DNA from: Rhodospirillales bacterium
Lineage (GTDB): Bacteria; Pseudomonadota; Alphaproteobacteria; SMXQ01
DNA: 64,000 nucleotides
Reading direction: 5' to 3'
Assembly: GCA_018666775.1 (NCBI GenBank)
Contig: JABIXC010000002.1
Location: forward strand, 54,097-118,096
Under the pieces are notes generated by a model. The model searched no databases. It saw only the letters and a list, made by a program, of their open reading frames with translations, and had not been told where the DNA came from. This document shows, in pieces, positions 9,018 through 18,578 of this stretch; within the stretch, counting starts at the first letter, position 1, and each line of letters starts with the position of its first letter. The position numbers and the translations under genes are program-made.

Positions 9018-9790
9018 CCGAAATTCCGCCAAAAATTCGCCTTCGGGGTGTCAAAAAATCTTTCGGTCCAAAGGTCGTGCTCGATGGCGTGGATTTAGAT
9101 ATTGCTGTGGGCGAGTCCGTCGTGGTGATCGGTGGATCCGGCACTGGCAAATCGGTAATGCTTAAATGCATTCTTGGCCTTTTGGAACCCGATGAAGGGT
9201 CCATACAAATTGACGGCCAGGAAGTCACCGACATGTCCACTGCGGACCGTGAACAGATGATGACTAAATTTGGCATGTTGTTTCAGGGCGGCGCATTGTT
9301 TGACAGCCTGCCGGTTTGGCAAAACGTGGCCTTTGGCCTGATGCAGGCGCAACGCATGGATGCCGATATTGCCCATGGCATTGCCATAGAAAAGCTTGCC
9401 TCCGTTGGGCTTGGCGCGGATGTGGCAGCCTTATCGCCTGCAGAATTATCCGGCGGCATGCAAAAGCGTGTGGCACTGGCCCGGGCGATTGCCACACGCC
9501 CGGAGATTATCTTTTTTGATGAACCCACGACCGGCCTTGATCCGATCATGGGTGATGTCATCAACGACCTGATCGTCAAATGTGTGCAGGAATTGGGCGC
9601 ATCCACCCTTTCCATTACCCACGACATGGCAAGTGCCCGAAAAATCGCCAACCGCGTGGCCATGCTGCATCAGGGTGAAATTGTTTGGCAAGGGCCGGTT
9701 GCCGACATCGATCATTCAAACAATGATTACGTTGATCAGTTCATTCATGGGCGGGCCGAAGGTCCCATCCAGATGCAAATTTCATCATGA
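9014..9790 (+). CDS. mlaF: MlaF-family ABC transporter ATP-binding protein
   Basis: A 258-residue ABC ATPase: Walker A GGSGTGKSVMLK near residue 38, signature LSGGMQKRVALARA, Walker B IIFFDEPTTGLDP, and the H-loop in STLSITHDM. The GGM form of the signature motif is typical of the MlaF group. It overlaps mlaE by four bases and presumably energises that permease at the inner membrane. It is followed 25 bp later by radA. Confidence 0.92.
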   Translation: MTEIPPKIRLRGVKKSFGPKVVLDGVDLDIAVGESVVVIGGSGTGKSVMLKCILGLLEPDEGSIQIDGQEVTDMSTADREQMMTKFGMLFQGGALFDSLPVWQNVAFGLMQAQRMDADIAHGIAIEKLASVGLGADVAALSPAELSGGMQKRVALARAIATRPEIIFFDEPTTGLDPIMGDVINDLIVKCVQELGASTLSITHDMASARKIANRVAMLHQGEIVWQGPVADIDHSNNDYVDQFIHGRAEGPIQMQISS

Positions 9791-9815
9791 TGGTTTCAAA
9801 CGCGGGACACTGATC

Positions 9816-11306
9816 ATGGCGCAACCGCAATCAAGATATGTATGCCAGCAATGTGATGCCCAGCACCGCCAATGGATGGGACAATGTACCACCTGCGGTG
9901 CCTGGAATGCTGTGGTCGAAGAAGCCGTCCCCACCGCAACCCCCGGGTCTGGCCTTAAAAAGGCCAAAAAGGGCCGCACGATTGAGCTGGAAGGCCTGAA
10001 GGGTTCCACCAGCCCCCCCCAACGGTTTTTGACCGGAATTAAGGAACTGGACCGGGTGCTGGGCGGTGGGTTGGTCCCGGCATCAACCATTTTGGTCGCA
10101 GGCGATCCCGGCATTGGCAAATCCACCTTGTTGCTTCAGGCCAGCGCCAGACTGACCGAAGGCACCACCCTTTATATTTCAGGCGAAGAAGCCACGGCAC
10201 AATTGCGCATGCGGGCGCAACGAACGGGCTTGGCTGATCAGCCTGTGCGCCTTGCCGCGGCCACCTCCATCAACGACATCCTGACCACGCTTGAGGCCAT
10301 CCCGGTGGCAGAGAAACCCCGGCTTTTGATCATTGATTCGATCCAGACCATGTATGTGGACGGGCTGGAATCGGCCCCTGGCACGGTCAGCCAGGTCCGC
10401 GCCGCTGCCCAGGGGCTGATCGCTTTGGCCAAACGCACAGGCATTGCCATCATCATGGTGGGCCATGTCACCAAGGAAGGGCAGATCGCAGGCCCCCGGG
10501 TGTTGGAGCACATGGTTGATACCGTGTTGTATTTCGAAGGAGAACGCGGCCACCAGTTCCGGATCTTGCGCGCCGTCAAAAATCGCTTTGGCCCGACCGA
10601 TGAAATTGGTGTGTTCGAAATGACCGATGCAGGATTGAGCGAGGTCGCCAATCCATCGGCGATGTTTATGGGGCGCGGCCCCAGTGATGATGCAGACGGC
10701 GATCAGGGCAGCCCGGTCCCAGGTGCCGCAGTGTTTGCCGGTATTGAAGGCACCCGCCCCGTCTTGATCGAAATACAGGCCCTTGTGGCCCCATCCAGTC
10801 TGTCATCACCCCGACGCGCCGTAGTGGGTTGGGATTCAGCACGCCTCGCCATGGTGATTGCCGTTTTAGAGGCGCGCTGTGGCATGGTGCTATCGGGACA
10901 TGATGTCTATCTCAGCGTCGCGGGCGGGCTTCGGGTTTCTGAACCAGCAGCCGATTTGGCCGTGGCAGCCGCGTTAATTTCATCGCTGACAGATAGCCCG
11001 GCCCCCAATGCCACCCTGTTTTTCGGTGAAGTTGGGCTTTCAGGAGAGGTCAGGCCCGTAAATGGGCGCGAAGCACGGCTTAAAGAAGCCGCAAAGCTCG
11101 GGTTTAAGAATGCCGTCTTGCCCTTCAACCCCCCATCGGGGACGGGTCGCAAATCAGGCAAATCCGGCAAACCCGTCAGTGGCATTAAAACAATAGAATT
11201 AAGGGTCCTGAGCGAATTGTTACCGTTATTCGCGAATGCACCGGGCACCCCCGGGCAAGGGCGCGTTACCCAGATGAAACCTCGGCAAAAAATGGCCGGG
11301 GATTAA
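9816..11306 (+). CDS. radA: DNA repair protein RadA
   Basis: The start at 9816 gives MAQPQSRYVCQQCDAQ, the beginning of the RadA zinc finger (CQQC at 10-13, then CTTC); the frame is open upstream into mlaF, but that part is an overlap artefact. The RecA-like core has Walker A GDPGIGKSTLLLQ and the RadA-specific KNRFGPTDE motif, followed by a Lon-like C-terminal domain ending in a basic tail. The protein has 496 residues, slightly longer than E. coli RadA. It is a branch-migration helicase for recombination intermediates. It lies between mlaF and cvpA, as in related genomes. Confidence 0.95.
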   Translation: MAQPQSRYVCQQCDAQHRQWMGQCTTCGAWNAVVEEAVPTATPGSGLKKAKKGRTIELEGLKGSTSPPQRFLTGIKELDRVLGGGLVPASTILVAGDPGIGKSTLLLQASARLTEGTTLYISGEEATAQLRMRAQRTGLADQPVRLAAATSINDILTTLEAIPVAEKPRLLIIDSIQTMYVDGLESAPGTVSQVRAAAQGLIALAKRTGIAIIMVGHVTKEGQIAGPRVLEHMVDTVLYFEGERGHQFRILRAVKNRFGPTDEIGVFEMTDAGLSEVANPSAMFMGRGPSDDADGDQGSPVPGAAVFAGIEGTRPVLIEIQALVAPSSLSSPRRAVVGWDSARLAMVIAVLEARCGMVLSGHDVYLSVAGGLRVSEPAADLAVAAALISSLTDSPAPNATLFFGEVGLSGEVRPVNGREARLKEAAKLGFKNAVLPFNPPSGTGRKSGKSGKPVSGIKTIELRVLSELLPLFANAPGTPGQGRVTQMKPRQKMAGD

Positions 11307-11321
11307 GGATCACGTTTTACC

Positions 11322-11936
11322 ATGGCAACTGAAACCATTATCGATCTAGTCATTGTCGGCATTGTCCTGCTTTCAGGCCTGTTTGCGCTGTTCCGGGGGC
11401 TGGTCAAGGAAGTGCTTTCCATAGGCAGCTGGACCGGTGCCGTTTTTGTTACCCTTTATGGGTTTACCCCTGTACGGCCCATTTTCAGAGACCTGATTTC
11501 CTGGCCCGGGGCCGCCGACATCACCACATGGGCAACCCTGTTTATCGGCAGCCTGTTCATCTTCTCATTGATCGCCCACCAGATATCCAAACGGGTCCAG
11601 AATTCGGCCATTGGTGCCCTGGATCGGACCCTTGGATTTGTTTTCGGATTGATACGAGGGGTGCTGATCTCTGTGGTCCTGTTTATGGCCATCAGCTGGG
11701 CCGTGGGCACGACGGATCAACCCCGCTGGTTCCGCCAAGCCCGCACGTTGCCTTTGGTTGCCGCCAGTGCAGAACTGATTTTAGCCCTGGTTCCTGACAC
11801 CGTTCGCAAGTCCCTGCCCAAAATCACCAAGCCAGAGCCAGCAACAAAAGAAAAAGAAATAACAAAAACAGGACAACAGGGATATCGCCCTTCGGTTCGC
11901 CGTGGTATGGAACGCTTGATTGACGGAACCCAATAG
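11322..11936 (+). CDS. cvpA: CvpA family membrane protein
   Basis: A 204-residue protein with four hydrophobic helices in the first 135 residues and the family pattern GLVKEVLSIGSW, then IGALDRTLGFVFGLIRGV. CvpA is named for colicin V production in E. coli; its biochemical role remains unclear. It directly precedes purF, as in E. coli. The Lys/Glu-rich cytosolic tail is typical. Confidence 0.88.
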   Translation: MATETIIDLVIVGIVLLSGLFALFRGLVKEVLSIGSWTGAVFVTLYGFTPVRPIFRDLISWPGAADITTWATLFIGSLFIFSLIAHQISKRVQNSAIGALDRTLGFVFGLIRGVLISVVLFMAISWAVGTTDQPRWFRQARTLPLVAASAELILALVPDTVRKSLPKITKPEPATKEKEITKTGQQGYRPSVRRGMERLIDGTQ

Positions 11937-11943
11937 GGAAATC

Positions 11944-13422
11944 ATGACCGATCCTCGCCTGCCAACGACAAATCCTTTTGAAGACGATGCCTTCCATGAT
12001 GAATGTGGCGTTTTTGGAATCTCTGGCCATGAGGATGCTTCGGCACTCACGGCATTGGGCCTGCACGCCTTGCAGCATCGCGGGCAAGAGGCCGCTGGCA
12101 TGGTCAGCGTTCATAACAACCATTTCCATTCCCATCGCGGTCTTGGCCATGTTGCCGATAATTTCTCCAGCATAGAAGCCATTGCCCGTTTGCCAGGGAT
12201 GTCAGCCATTGGACACAACCGCTATTCCACCAGCGGCGACACGGTGGAACGCAATATCCAGCCTTTGTTCGCCGATTTTGAATTTGGCGGCTTTGCCATT
12301 GGCCATAATGGCAATCTGACCAATGCTGTATCTATCCGGCGTGAACTGGTCAAACGCGGCAGCCTGTTCCAATCCACCACCGACACAGAGGTGATCGTTC
12401 ACCTGATCGCCACGTCGACCTATGTCACCGTCATCGACCGTATCATTGATGCCATCAAGCAAATCGAAGGGGGCTATTCTCTGGTCGCCATGACCCATGA
12501 CACATTGTTTGGCATTCGCGATCCCTTAGGCTTGCGTCCGCTGGTTCTTGGCAAGCTTGATTCTGCCTATATCATGGCATCAGAAACCTGCGCACTGGAT
12601 ATCATCGGGGCTGATTTCATTCGCGATGTGGAACCCGGCGAAATTATCATCATCAAAGACGGCCAAATTGAAAGCCTGCATCCCTTCCCGCCCCAGGCAA
12701 GTCGAAATTGCATTTTTGAATTCATTTACTTTGCCCGCCCTGACAGCGTTATGGAAGGTCGCAGCATCTATGAAACCCGCAAACGCATCGGGGTAGAACT
12801 TGCACAAGAAAGCCATATCGATGCCGATGTGGTGATCCCCATCCCCGATTCCGGCACACCCGCAGCCATTGGCTACGCGGCACAATCAAAAATTCCTTTT
12901 GAATTGGGCATCATCCGAAATCACTATGTCGGGCGGACCTTTATTGAACCAACAGACCAAATCCGCCATCTTGGGGTTAAGCTCAAACACAACGCCAACC
13001 GTTCTTACGTTGAGGGCAAACGCGTTATTTTGGTTGATGACAGCATTGTGCGGGGCACCACGTCCCTGAAAATTGTTGAAATGATGCGAAATGCCGGGGC
13101 CCGTGAAGTCCATATGCGGATCGCCAGCCCACCGACGGTTAATCCTTGTTATTACGGTGTCGATACGCCGGAAAAAAGCGAGTTGATTGCAGCCAACATG
13201 ACGCTGGAAGAAATGCGCCAGGCCATTGGCGTCGACACGCTGGCCTATCTTTCCATTGATGGCTTGTATCGGGCCATGGGTGAGCCGGGCCGCAACAAGG
13301 ATTGCCCCCAAAATTGCGATGCCTGTTTTTCTGGCGACTATCCTGTCCGTTTGACCGATCAAGAGGGCGGGTCCCAGTCCGCGCAGCTTTCGCTGTTGAC
13401 GGAAAACTCTGCCAAACGATGA
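11944..13422 (+). CDS. purF: Amidophosphoribosyltransferase
   Basis: An in-frame TTG at 11920 exists, but the ATG at 11944, just after the cvpA stop, is the better start. It leaves a propeptide of about 20 residues before the catalytic Cys21 in HDECGVFGIS, as in processed PurF enzymes. The PRPP loop VILVDDSIVRGTT is present, and C-terminal cysteines (PCYYG and CPQNCDACFSG) match the Fe-S cluster type of Bacillus-like PurF. It catalyses the first committed step of purine synthesis. The stop overlaps the next gene (ATGA). Confidence 0.96.
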   Translation: MTDPRLPTTNPFEDDAFHDECGVFGISGHEDASALTALGLHALQHRGQEAAGMVSVHNNHFHSHRGLGHVADNFSSIEAIARLPGMSAIGHNRYSTSGDTVERNIQPLFADFEFGGFAIGHNGNLTNAVSIRRELVKRGSLFQSTTDTEVIVHLIATSTYVTVIDRIIDAIKQIEGGYSLVAMTHDTLFGIRDPLGLRPLVLGKLDSAYIMASETCALDIIGADFIRDVEPGEIIIIKDGQIESLHPFPPQASRNCIFEFIYFARPDSVMEGRSIYETRKRIGVELAQESHIDADVVIPIPDSGTPAAIGYAAQSKIPFELGIIRNHYVGRTFIEPTDQIRHLGVKLKHNANRSYVEGKRVILVDDSIVRGTTSLKIVEMMRNAGAREVHMRIASPPTVNPCYYGVDTPEKSELIAANMTLEEMRQAIGVDTLAYLSIDGLYRAMGEPGRNKDCPQNCDACFSGDYPVRLTDQEGGSQSAQLSLLTENSAKR

Positions 13423-14147
13423 CAAAATCTGGTCGACTTGAAGGTCGCATTGCCTTGATCACCGGCGCATCACGGGGAATCGGTGCCGCAGTGGCCCGGT
13501 TCATGGCCCGTGAAGGCGCACACGTAATTGCCACCGCCCGAACCCAGGGTGGATTAGAAGAAATGGATGATTCCATCCGTGCATTTGGTGGATCAGCAAC
13601 GCTGTTTCCCGCAGACCTGACCGATGGAGATGTCATCGACCAAATGGCTGTGGCCATTCATGAACGGTTCGGGCGCATTGATATTCTGGTTGGCAATGCG
13701 GGCATCCTTGGACCGCTTTCCCCCATGTCCCATATTGACCCCTCCGCATGGGATGAGGTCATGGCGATCAATTTAACAGCCAATTGGCGGCTGGTTCGAG
13801 CCTTTGATCCCTTGCTCCGTCTTTCTGATGCAGGGCGGGCCATCTTTGTGACCTCTGGTGCTGCCGATGGCCAACACGCCTATTGGGGGGCCTATGCCGC
13901 CAGCAAAGGGGCCCTTGAAATTATGGTCAAAACCTGGGCCCAGGAACTTGAAAACACCAACATTTTAGCCAACCTTCTAAATCCGGGGGGCACAGCCACA
14001 CGGATGCGGGCAGAAGCCTTCCCCGGCGAAGACCCAGCCAGTTTGCCCACGGCCGATGCCATTGCTGAAGCCTTCATACCCATGGCCATGGAAAACTATG
14101 ACAAAAATGGTGTTGTGGTGAATGCCCGCGAGGCCATCCAAAAATAG
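13419..14147 (+). CDS. Short-chain dehydrogenase/reductase, substrate unknown
   Basis: The start at 13419 overlaps the purF stop; the frame upstream runs antisense-like through purF and is not used. The 242-residue classical SDR has GASRGIGAAVA near residue 16, NAGI near 91, and the catalytic Ser (VTSG), Tyr and Lys (YAASKGALE). The active-site region HAYWGAYAASK differs from FabG. The gene is often found after purF in alphaproteobacteria, but its substrate is not known. It converges with der two bases later. Confidence 0.85.
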   Translation: MTKSGRLEGRIALITGASRGIGAAVARFMAREGAHVIATARTQGGLEEMDDSIRAFGGSATLFPADLTDGDVIDQMAVAIHERFGRIDILVGNAGILGPLSPMSHIDPSAWDEVMAINLTANWRLVRAFDPLLRLSDAGRAIFVTSGAADGQHAYWGAYAASKGALEIMVKTWAQELENTNILANLLNPGGTATRMRAEAFPGEDPASLPTADAIAEAFIPMAMENYDKNGVVVNAREAIQK

Positions 14148-14149
14148 CC

Positions 14150-15523
14150 CTAGCTTTTTTTGCCGCCTTTTGGCGCATAAGGGTTTTTCCCTGCACGAAG
14201 GGTCAGACGCAAAGGAACCCCTGACAGACCAAAGTTCTGGCGCAGGGAGTTTTCCAAATACCGAACATAACTCGCCGGCACTTTATCCGGTCGACTGGCA
14301 AACAGCACAAAGGTTGGCGGGCGACTTTTCACTTGGGTGATATAGCGCATGGGCAACTGGCGCCCCCCAACTGCGGGCGGCGGATGATGTTCCATGGTGT
14401 TGGAGAACCAACGGTTCAGCTCCCCTGTGGGAACCCGTTTATTCCACACATCAAATGTCTTGAACACCGCCGCCATCAACGAGCCAAGATTGCGCCCCTC
14501 CAGTGCAGACAGAGTCACCGTTTCCACCCCCTTGATTTGGGGCAGGGATGTTATCAACCTGTCTTTAAGAGTTTCTAGCTGCGCGACCGGATCGTCTACC
14601 AAATCCCATTTGTTGGCTGCAATAATCAGGGCACGGCCTTCATCCACCACATGGCGGGCAATGGCCAGGTCTTGGCGTTCCAACATGACTGTGGCATCAA
14701 TCACCAGCACGGCCACTTCGGCCAGACGAATGGCACGGATCGTTTCTGTCCCAGATAGTTTTTCCAACTTTTCCGTAACATTGGACCGACGCCTGAGCCC
14801 GGCTGTGTCCACAAGCCGGACGTTGCGGTCTTTATATTTCCAATCTACGGGAACGGCATCGCGGGTGATCCCCGGTTCCGGCCCAGTCACCAGGCGATCT
14901 TCCCCGATCAACCCATTGACCAGGGTTGATTTGCCAACATTGGGGCGACCAACAATCGCCATCCGGAGAACCCCATCGGAGGTTTCAGGTAAATCGTCTT
15001 CTTTGGTTTCCGGTGGACCAAAATCGATTTTTGCAAAGGCATCGACAAGGGCATCATAGAGAACCCCCATGCCATCGCCATGTTCCGCAGACACCATAAT
15101 CGGTGTCCCCTGGCCCAGCGAAAAGCCTTCCAGCGCCCCTTGCTTGCCGGTTATGGCTTCGCATTTGTTGGCGATCAGAATAACCGGCTTGCCGCTTTCC
15201 CTTAGCCAGCGAGAAAAGTGTTCGTCCATCGGAGTCAGCCCTTTGCGGGCATCAAACACCATCAATGCCAGATCGGCTTGCTCTAAACCATGTTCGGCCT
15301 GTGCGCGCATTGCGGCCTCAACCGTGCCCTGACGCGCTTCTTCAAGGCCAGGTGTATCCAGCAGGCGGAAATCAAGATCCCCAAGATGGCCATCCCCTTC
15401 TTTCCAGTCCCGGGTGACCCCGGGGCTTGGCTCGACGATGGCGATATGCTTCCCCACCAGCCGATTGAACAGGGTTGATTTGCCCACATTGGGGCGGCCA
15501 ATAATTGCTACGGTTACGGTCAT
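14150..15523 (-). CDS. der: Ribosome biogenesis GTPase Der (EngA)
   Basis: 457 residues with two consecutive GTPase domains, each with a [10 protein letters not shown]-loop (near residues 8 and 192), DTPG/DTAG switch motifs and NK.D motifs (NKCE, NKWD). The KH-like C-terminal domain ends in a basic tail. Der assists 50S subunit maturation. The gene is last in a yfgM-bamB-der run on the minus strand, the same order as in E. coli. Confidence 0.97.
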   Translation of the reverse strand: MTVTVAIIGRPNVGKSTLFNRLVGKHIAIVEPSPGVTRDWKEGDGHLGDLDFRLLDTPGLEEARQGTVEAAMRAQAEHGLEQADLALMVFDARKGLTPMDEHFSRWLRESGKPVILIANKCEAITGKQGALEGFSLGQGTPIMVSAEHGDGMGVLYDALVDAFAKIDFGPPETKEDDLPETSDGVLRMAIVGRPNVGKSTLVNGLIGEDRLVTGPEPGITRDAVPVDWKYKDRNVRLVDTAGLRRRSNVTEKLEKLSGTETIRAIRLAEVAVLVIDATVMLERQDLAIARHVVDEGRALIIAANKWDLVDDPVAQLETLKDRLITSLPQIKGVETVTLSALEGRNLGSLMAAVFKTFDVWNKRVPTGELNRWFSNTMEHHPPPAVGGRQLPMRYITQVKSRPPTFVLFASRPDKVPASYVRYLENSLRQNFGLSGVPLRLTLRAGKNPYAPKGGKKS

Positions 15524-15567
15524 AATTCAGCGCCTATATACGACACCTGATTAGGCGCCCATAGGGT

Positions 15568-16947
15568 TTATCTCCAGGCGTAAAGGTCTGCGTCTTCGGT
15601 CAAGACATACAAGGTATTGCGGGCCACCAGAGGCGAAATGCCCACCCCGTCGGATAAGCGAATTTGTCCCAACAGATCACCGCTATAGGGGGAAATTGCC
15701 AACACTTCTCGATTGGTCCCGGCAAGGACAAGACGGTCCCCGGCCAAGATCGGACCCGACCAGGAAATGCGGCCTTTCAGATTTTTTTGGTCTTTATAAA
15801 CAGGCAAAGAGCGCGACCAACGAATGCGTCCATCTTTGCGGGTCAAACACACCAAAATATTGCCCGTGGTCAGAAGGTAAATGAATTCGCCCCCAACCCA
15901 TGGACTGTTAATGGCCGCGATCTTGCGTTGCCAAATTCGCACGCCTGTGTTGAGGACCAGAGAAAGCATTTGGCCTGCATTGTTCACCACAAAAACACGA
16001 CCACGATCAATAATCGGGGCGCCCCGAATATCGGCAATGGTTGCAATGGCACTGGTCCGGCGCGTCTTTGTCAGAAAATCTGACCATAATTCACGCCCGG
16101 TGCTGCTGCGTAATCCAAAAATTTCGCCCGAAGAATACGCGACCACAAGAACCCCCGCATGGTAAGCAGGTGACGCACCCCCCAAAAGGGCCGCCTGCTC
16201 TGCTGTTCCCCGGTGTGTCCACATGACCTTTCCAGAACCCGCATCAAGCGCATGGGTTCGATTGTCGATAGAAACCGCATAGACCCGCCCGTCAGAAACA
16301 GTGGGGGCGGATCGGAAGGGTGCGGAAAGCTTGCGCCGCCACAGCAGATCACCCCGTTCTGCATCCAGTGCCAGAACCTGGGCAAATCCGGTGGTGGCAA
16401 ATAATTTTCCGTCAACAACCGCAAGGCCTGCACCTAAGGTGCCATCACGCTCTTCTTTGGGGCGCAGATCACGACGCCATATACGCTTGCCCGTATCACC
16501 ATTAAAGGCGGTTACCCGGGCGTGGGCATCCATCACATAGATCCGGCCCTTTGCATCCACAACCGGTTGGGACAAAAGGCGGTGTTCCTTAGCCGACCCC
16601 CGACCAGCACCAACCCGGAACAACTGCCTAGGCGCCGCTGCCAGTGCCAGATGATAAGACGTGTGGGTAGGGCCTCCACCAACCTGGGTCCAGTCGGGGT
16701 TAGCCGTTGGGGGTGCGGTAATGACGGGCATTTTAGAAATTTCAGGATCAGCTAGATACGCCGCCCCCTGAGCCATGACAGAAATGCGCTCACCCGGCAG
16801 GGGTTTTACCTTTTTCTTGGCCAAAATCCCACAGCCGCCAAGCATCAAGGACACGGCAAGAATGACAAACAGCTTTCCAGAGACGCTCAAGCGTTCAGGA
16901 CGTCCCGGATTGTTCCGATCTGTGGGCATGCCCCAAACGGTGACCAT
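15568..16947 (-). CDS. bamB: BamB-like outer-membrane assembly lipoprotein (PQQ beta-propeller)
   Basis: A lipoprotein signal with lipobox LGGC near residue 39 precedes about 420 residues of PQQ-type beta-propeller repeats (DGRVYAVS, GKVMWTH, GDLLWRRKLS). The ATG at 16947 is preferred to the TTG one codon earlier; an ATG at 16929 is also possible and keeps the signal. BamB is an accessory lipoprotein of the beta-barrel assembly machine at the periplasmic face of the outer membrane. Its location between a YfgM-like gene and der, as in E. coli, supports the assignment. At about 459 residues it is longer than E. coli BamB (392). Confidence 0.87.
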   Translation of the reverse strand: MVTVWGMPTDRNNPGRPERLSVSGKLFVILAVSLMLGGCGILAKKKVKPLPGERISVMAQGAAYLADPEISKMPVITAPPTANPDWTQVGGGPTHTSYHLALAAAPRQLFRVGAGRGSAKEHRLLSQPVVDAKGRIYVMDAHARVTAFNGDTGKRIWRRDLRPKEERDGTLGAGLAVVDGKLFATTGFAQVLALDAERGDLLWRRKLSAPFRSAPTVSDGRVYAVSIDNRTHALDAGSGKVMWTHRGTAEQAALLGGASPAYHAGVLVVAYSSGEIFGLRSSTGRELWSDFLTKTRRTSAIATIADIRGAPIIDRGRVFVVNNAGQMLSLVLNTGVRIWQRKIAAINSPWVGGEFIYLLTTGNILVCLTRKDGRIRWSRSLPVYKDQKNLKGRISWSGPILAGDRLVLAGTNREVLAISPYSGDLLGQIRLSDGVGISPLVARNTLYVLTEDADLYAWR

Positions 16948-16955
16948 CAAAGTCC

Positions 16956-17600
16956 CTAACCGCCAATGATTGCCAAAGATTCTGCGGCCCGCGCACGAAG
17001 CCGTGGCGGAGTCGCTGGATCATCGGCCAGGCGTTTATAAATTTCTTTGGCGCCCTTTTGGTCCCCACGTTTTCCAAGCAACATAGCCGTAATTTCAAGG
17101 GCCGAAAACCGCCATGGGCTGGTTTTCAGCGTCAGGGGTTTAATCCGGGCGATCAGGGCTTGGGGGGCAGCATTGTCAGCCATATTCAGGGCATAAAGCA
17201 CCAGCGCCAAATCGCGCAACATTTCATCTATGGCACTGTTTTTGGAAATGCCGTCGTAAACCTTGGCTGCTGCCGATGTGTTTCCCATGGATGCCAGCAA
17301 AGCGGCTTCACGGAAATGGGCCAGATCGCCAAAACCGCTCGCGCCATTTTTGCTAATGTCCCGGAATGCAGCGAGGGATTCCTTCGTCTTGCCCAAGGCC
17401 AACAATTCACCGGCAGCCATGTATTCAAGGCCGGTTTTTGTTCTCTCATTGGTTTGATACTGACGCCAACCAATAAAGGACGAGACCGAAATCAACCCCA
17501 GAAGAACCACAGCAAGCGCATATCTGCCATATTTGCTCCACAACGCAAGCTGGCGCTCACGTTTTAGCTCTTCATCTACTTCATCAATAAAATTATCCAT
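16956..17600 (-). CDS. YfgM-like membrane-anchored tetratricopeptide protein
   Basis: The ATG at 17600 (MDNFIDEVDEELKRER) is preferred over an upstream in-frame GTG. A cytosolic acidic N-terminus is followed by one membrane span at about residues 25-45 and a periplasmic helical-repeat domain with alternating AGELLALGK and EAALLASMG helices. This matches the tetratricopeptide-like YfgM family, which in E. coli works with periplasmic chaperones and the Sec translocon. Its stop is 8 bp before bamB, so they are likely co-transcribed. Confidence 0.82.
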   Translation of the reverse strand: MDNFIDEVDEELKRERQLALWSKYGRYALAVVLLGLISVSSFIGWRQYQTNERTKTGLEYMAAGELLALGKTKESLAAFRDISKNGASGFGDLAHFREAALLASMGNTSAAAKVYDGISKNSAIDEMLRDLALVLYALNMADNAAPQALIARIKPLTLKTSPWRFSALEITAMLLGKRGDQKGAKEIYKRLADDPATPPRLRARAAESLAIIGG

Positions 17601-17849
17601 TGGCAAATCCACTAATTTCAACACGTTCAGGCATCAGCGCCGCTACCATAACCATACCTTGAAGGCCGGGCAAGGCCGGGCAAACAGGCTCTTTTCCCCT
17701 GATTTCGCCGATCTATCTGATCGCGAACCTAAATCCCGTAATTTTAAGAGAAGGGAACCTAGACACCGGGGTCAGAATCGACAACAATAATCGGTGCCTA
17801 TTGGTTTTTAGGCCTTAACCATTTTCAGTAAGGAGCAGCCACCCCCCCG

Positions 17850-18188
17850 ATGCCAAAGGTTCTCCGCCTCTCTGATTACCGGCGCAAGAAGGGCATTTTC
17901 TGCTTTTCCCGCCAAGAAATGGTCTTGTTGTTATCTGTCTATAGCCAGCGAGTCATCTCCGGAGAATGGAAGGCCTATGCCATCGATTATGAAGGGGGGA
18001 TGGCCCAGTTCTCAATCTACGTCCATGCCAATGCCCAACCGCTCTATGCGGTGGTCAAATTCGCCGCCCCCACAAACCGGGTTCGCAAATTTGTGGTTTT
18101 CAAAGGCAGTAAGAAAATCGCCCAAGCCGACACCCTGTCCGCAGCCCTAACTGTGTTCAATCGGAACCTGAAACTGGTCTCTTCCTGA
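17850..18188 (+). CDS. DUF2794 family protein
   Basis: A 112-residue protein with the conserved features FSRQEMVLLLSVYSQRV, GEWKAYAID and PLYAVVKF expected of DUF2794, a family known mainly from alphaproteobacteria with no assigned function. No signal peptide or membrane span is seen, so it should be cytosolic. GTAAGGAG lies about 10 bp upstream of the ATG. It stands alone between divergent and convergent neighbours; its 3' end faces the parvulin gene across 18 bp. Confidence 0.8.
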   Translation: MPKVLRLSDYRRKKGIFCFSRQEMVLLLSVYSQRVISGEWKAYAIDYEGGMAQFSIYVHANAQPLYAVVKFAAPTNRVRKFVVFKGSKKIAQADTLSAALTVFNRNLKLVSS

Positions 18189-18206
18189 CGCGCTTAACCG
18201 GCTCGC

Positions 18207-18527
18207 TTAACCAGTTCTGTGAATCAAGTGATACCCAAAATCGGTTTCCACGATTCCCGATGTTGCCCCGACGTCCATTCCGAAAACGGCTTCGTCAAAA
18301 GCGGGAACCATCTGGCCGCGACTGAATTCCCCAAGATCACCGCCTCTGGCGCCTGATGGGCAATCCGAATTTTCCTTCGCCAATTCCCCAAAATCACCAC
18401 CAGCGGATAACGCCTGTTCCAATTCCTGGATTTTAGACAACGCTTCTTCCTTGCTGCGATCTGCACTGGACCGCATGGACCCTTCATACATCAAAAGGAT
18501 ATGGGATGCTTTTACCTGATCTGACAT
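18207..18527 (-). CDS. Small parvulin-type peptidylprolyl isomerase
   Basis: A 106-residue single parvulin domain: [10 protein letters not shown] at the start, [27 protein letters not shown] in two conserved blocks, and the end [10 protein letters not shown]. There is no signal peptide, so it resembles cytosolic PpiC rather than periplasmic SurA or PpiD. It accelerates cis-trans isomerisation of peptidyl-prolyl bonds. It lies 51 bp downstream of guaA on the same strand. Confidence 0.92.
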   Translation of the reverse strand: MSDQVKASHILLMYEGSMRSSADRSKEEALSKIQELEQALSAGGDFGELAKENSDCPSGARGGDLGEFSRGQMVPAFDEAVFGMDVGATSGIVETDFGYHLIHRTG

Positions 18528-18578
18528 TGTCCTGCCTCATCTTGTTTGTGTCGTGTTGAATTCATTTTACTGTATTCT

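Noticed and set aside
9582..9815. Upstream extension of the radA frame
   Set aside because: It overlaps mlaF in another frame; the RadA zinc finger begins right after the ATG at 9816.
17660..17690. Tandem 10-bp repeat (AGGCCGGGCA twice) before the DUF2794 gene
   Set aside because: Only two units, no associated features; likely chance or minor slippage.
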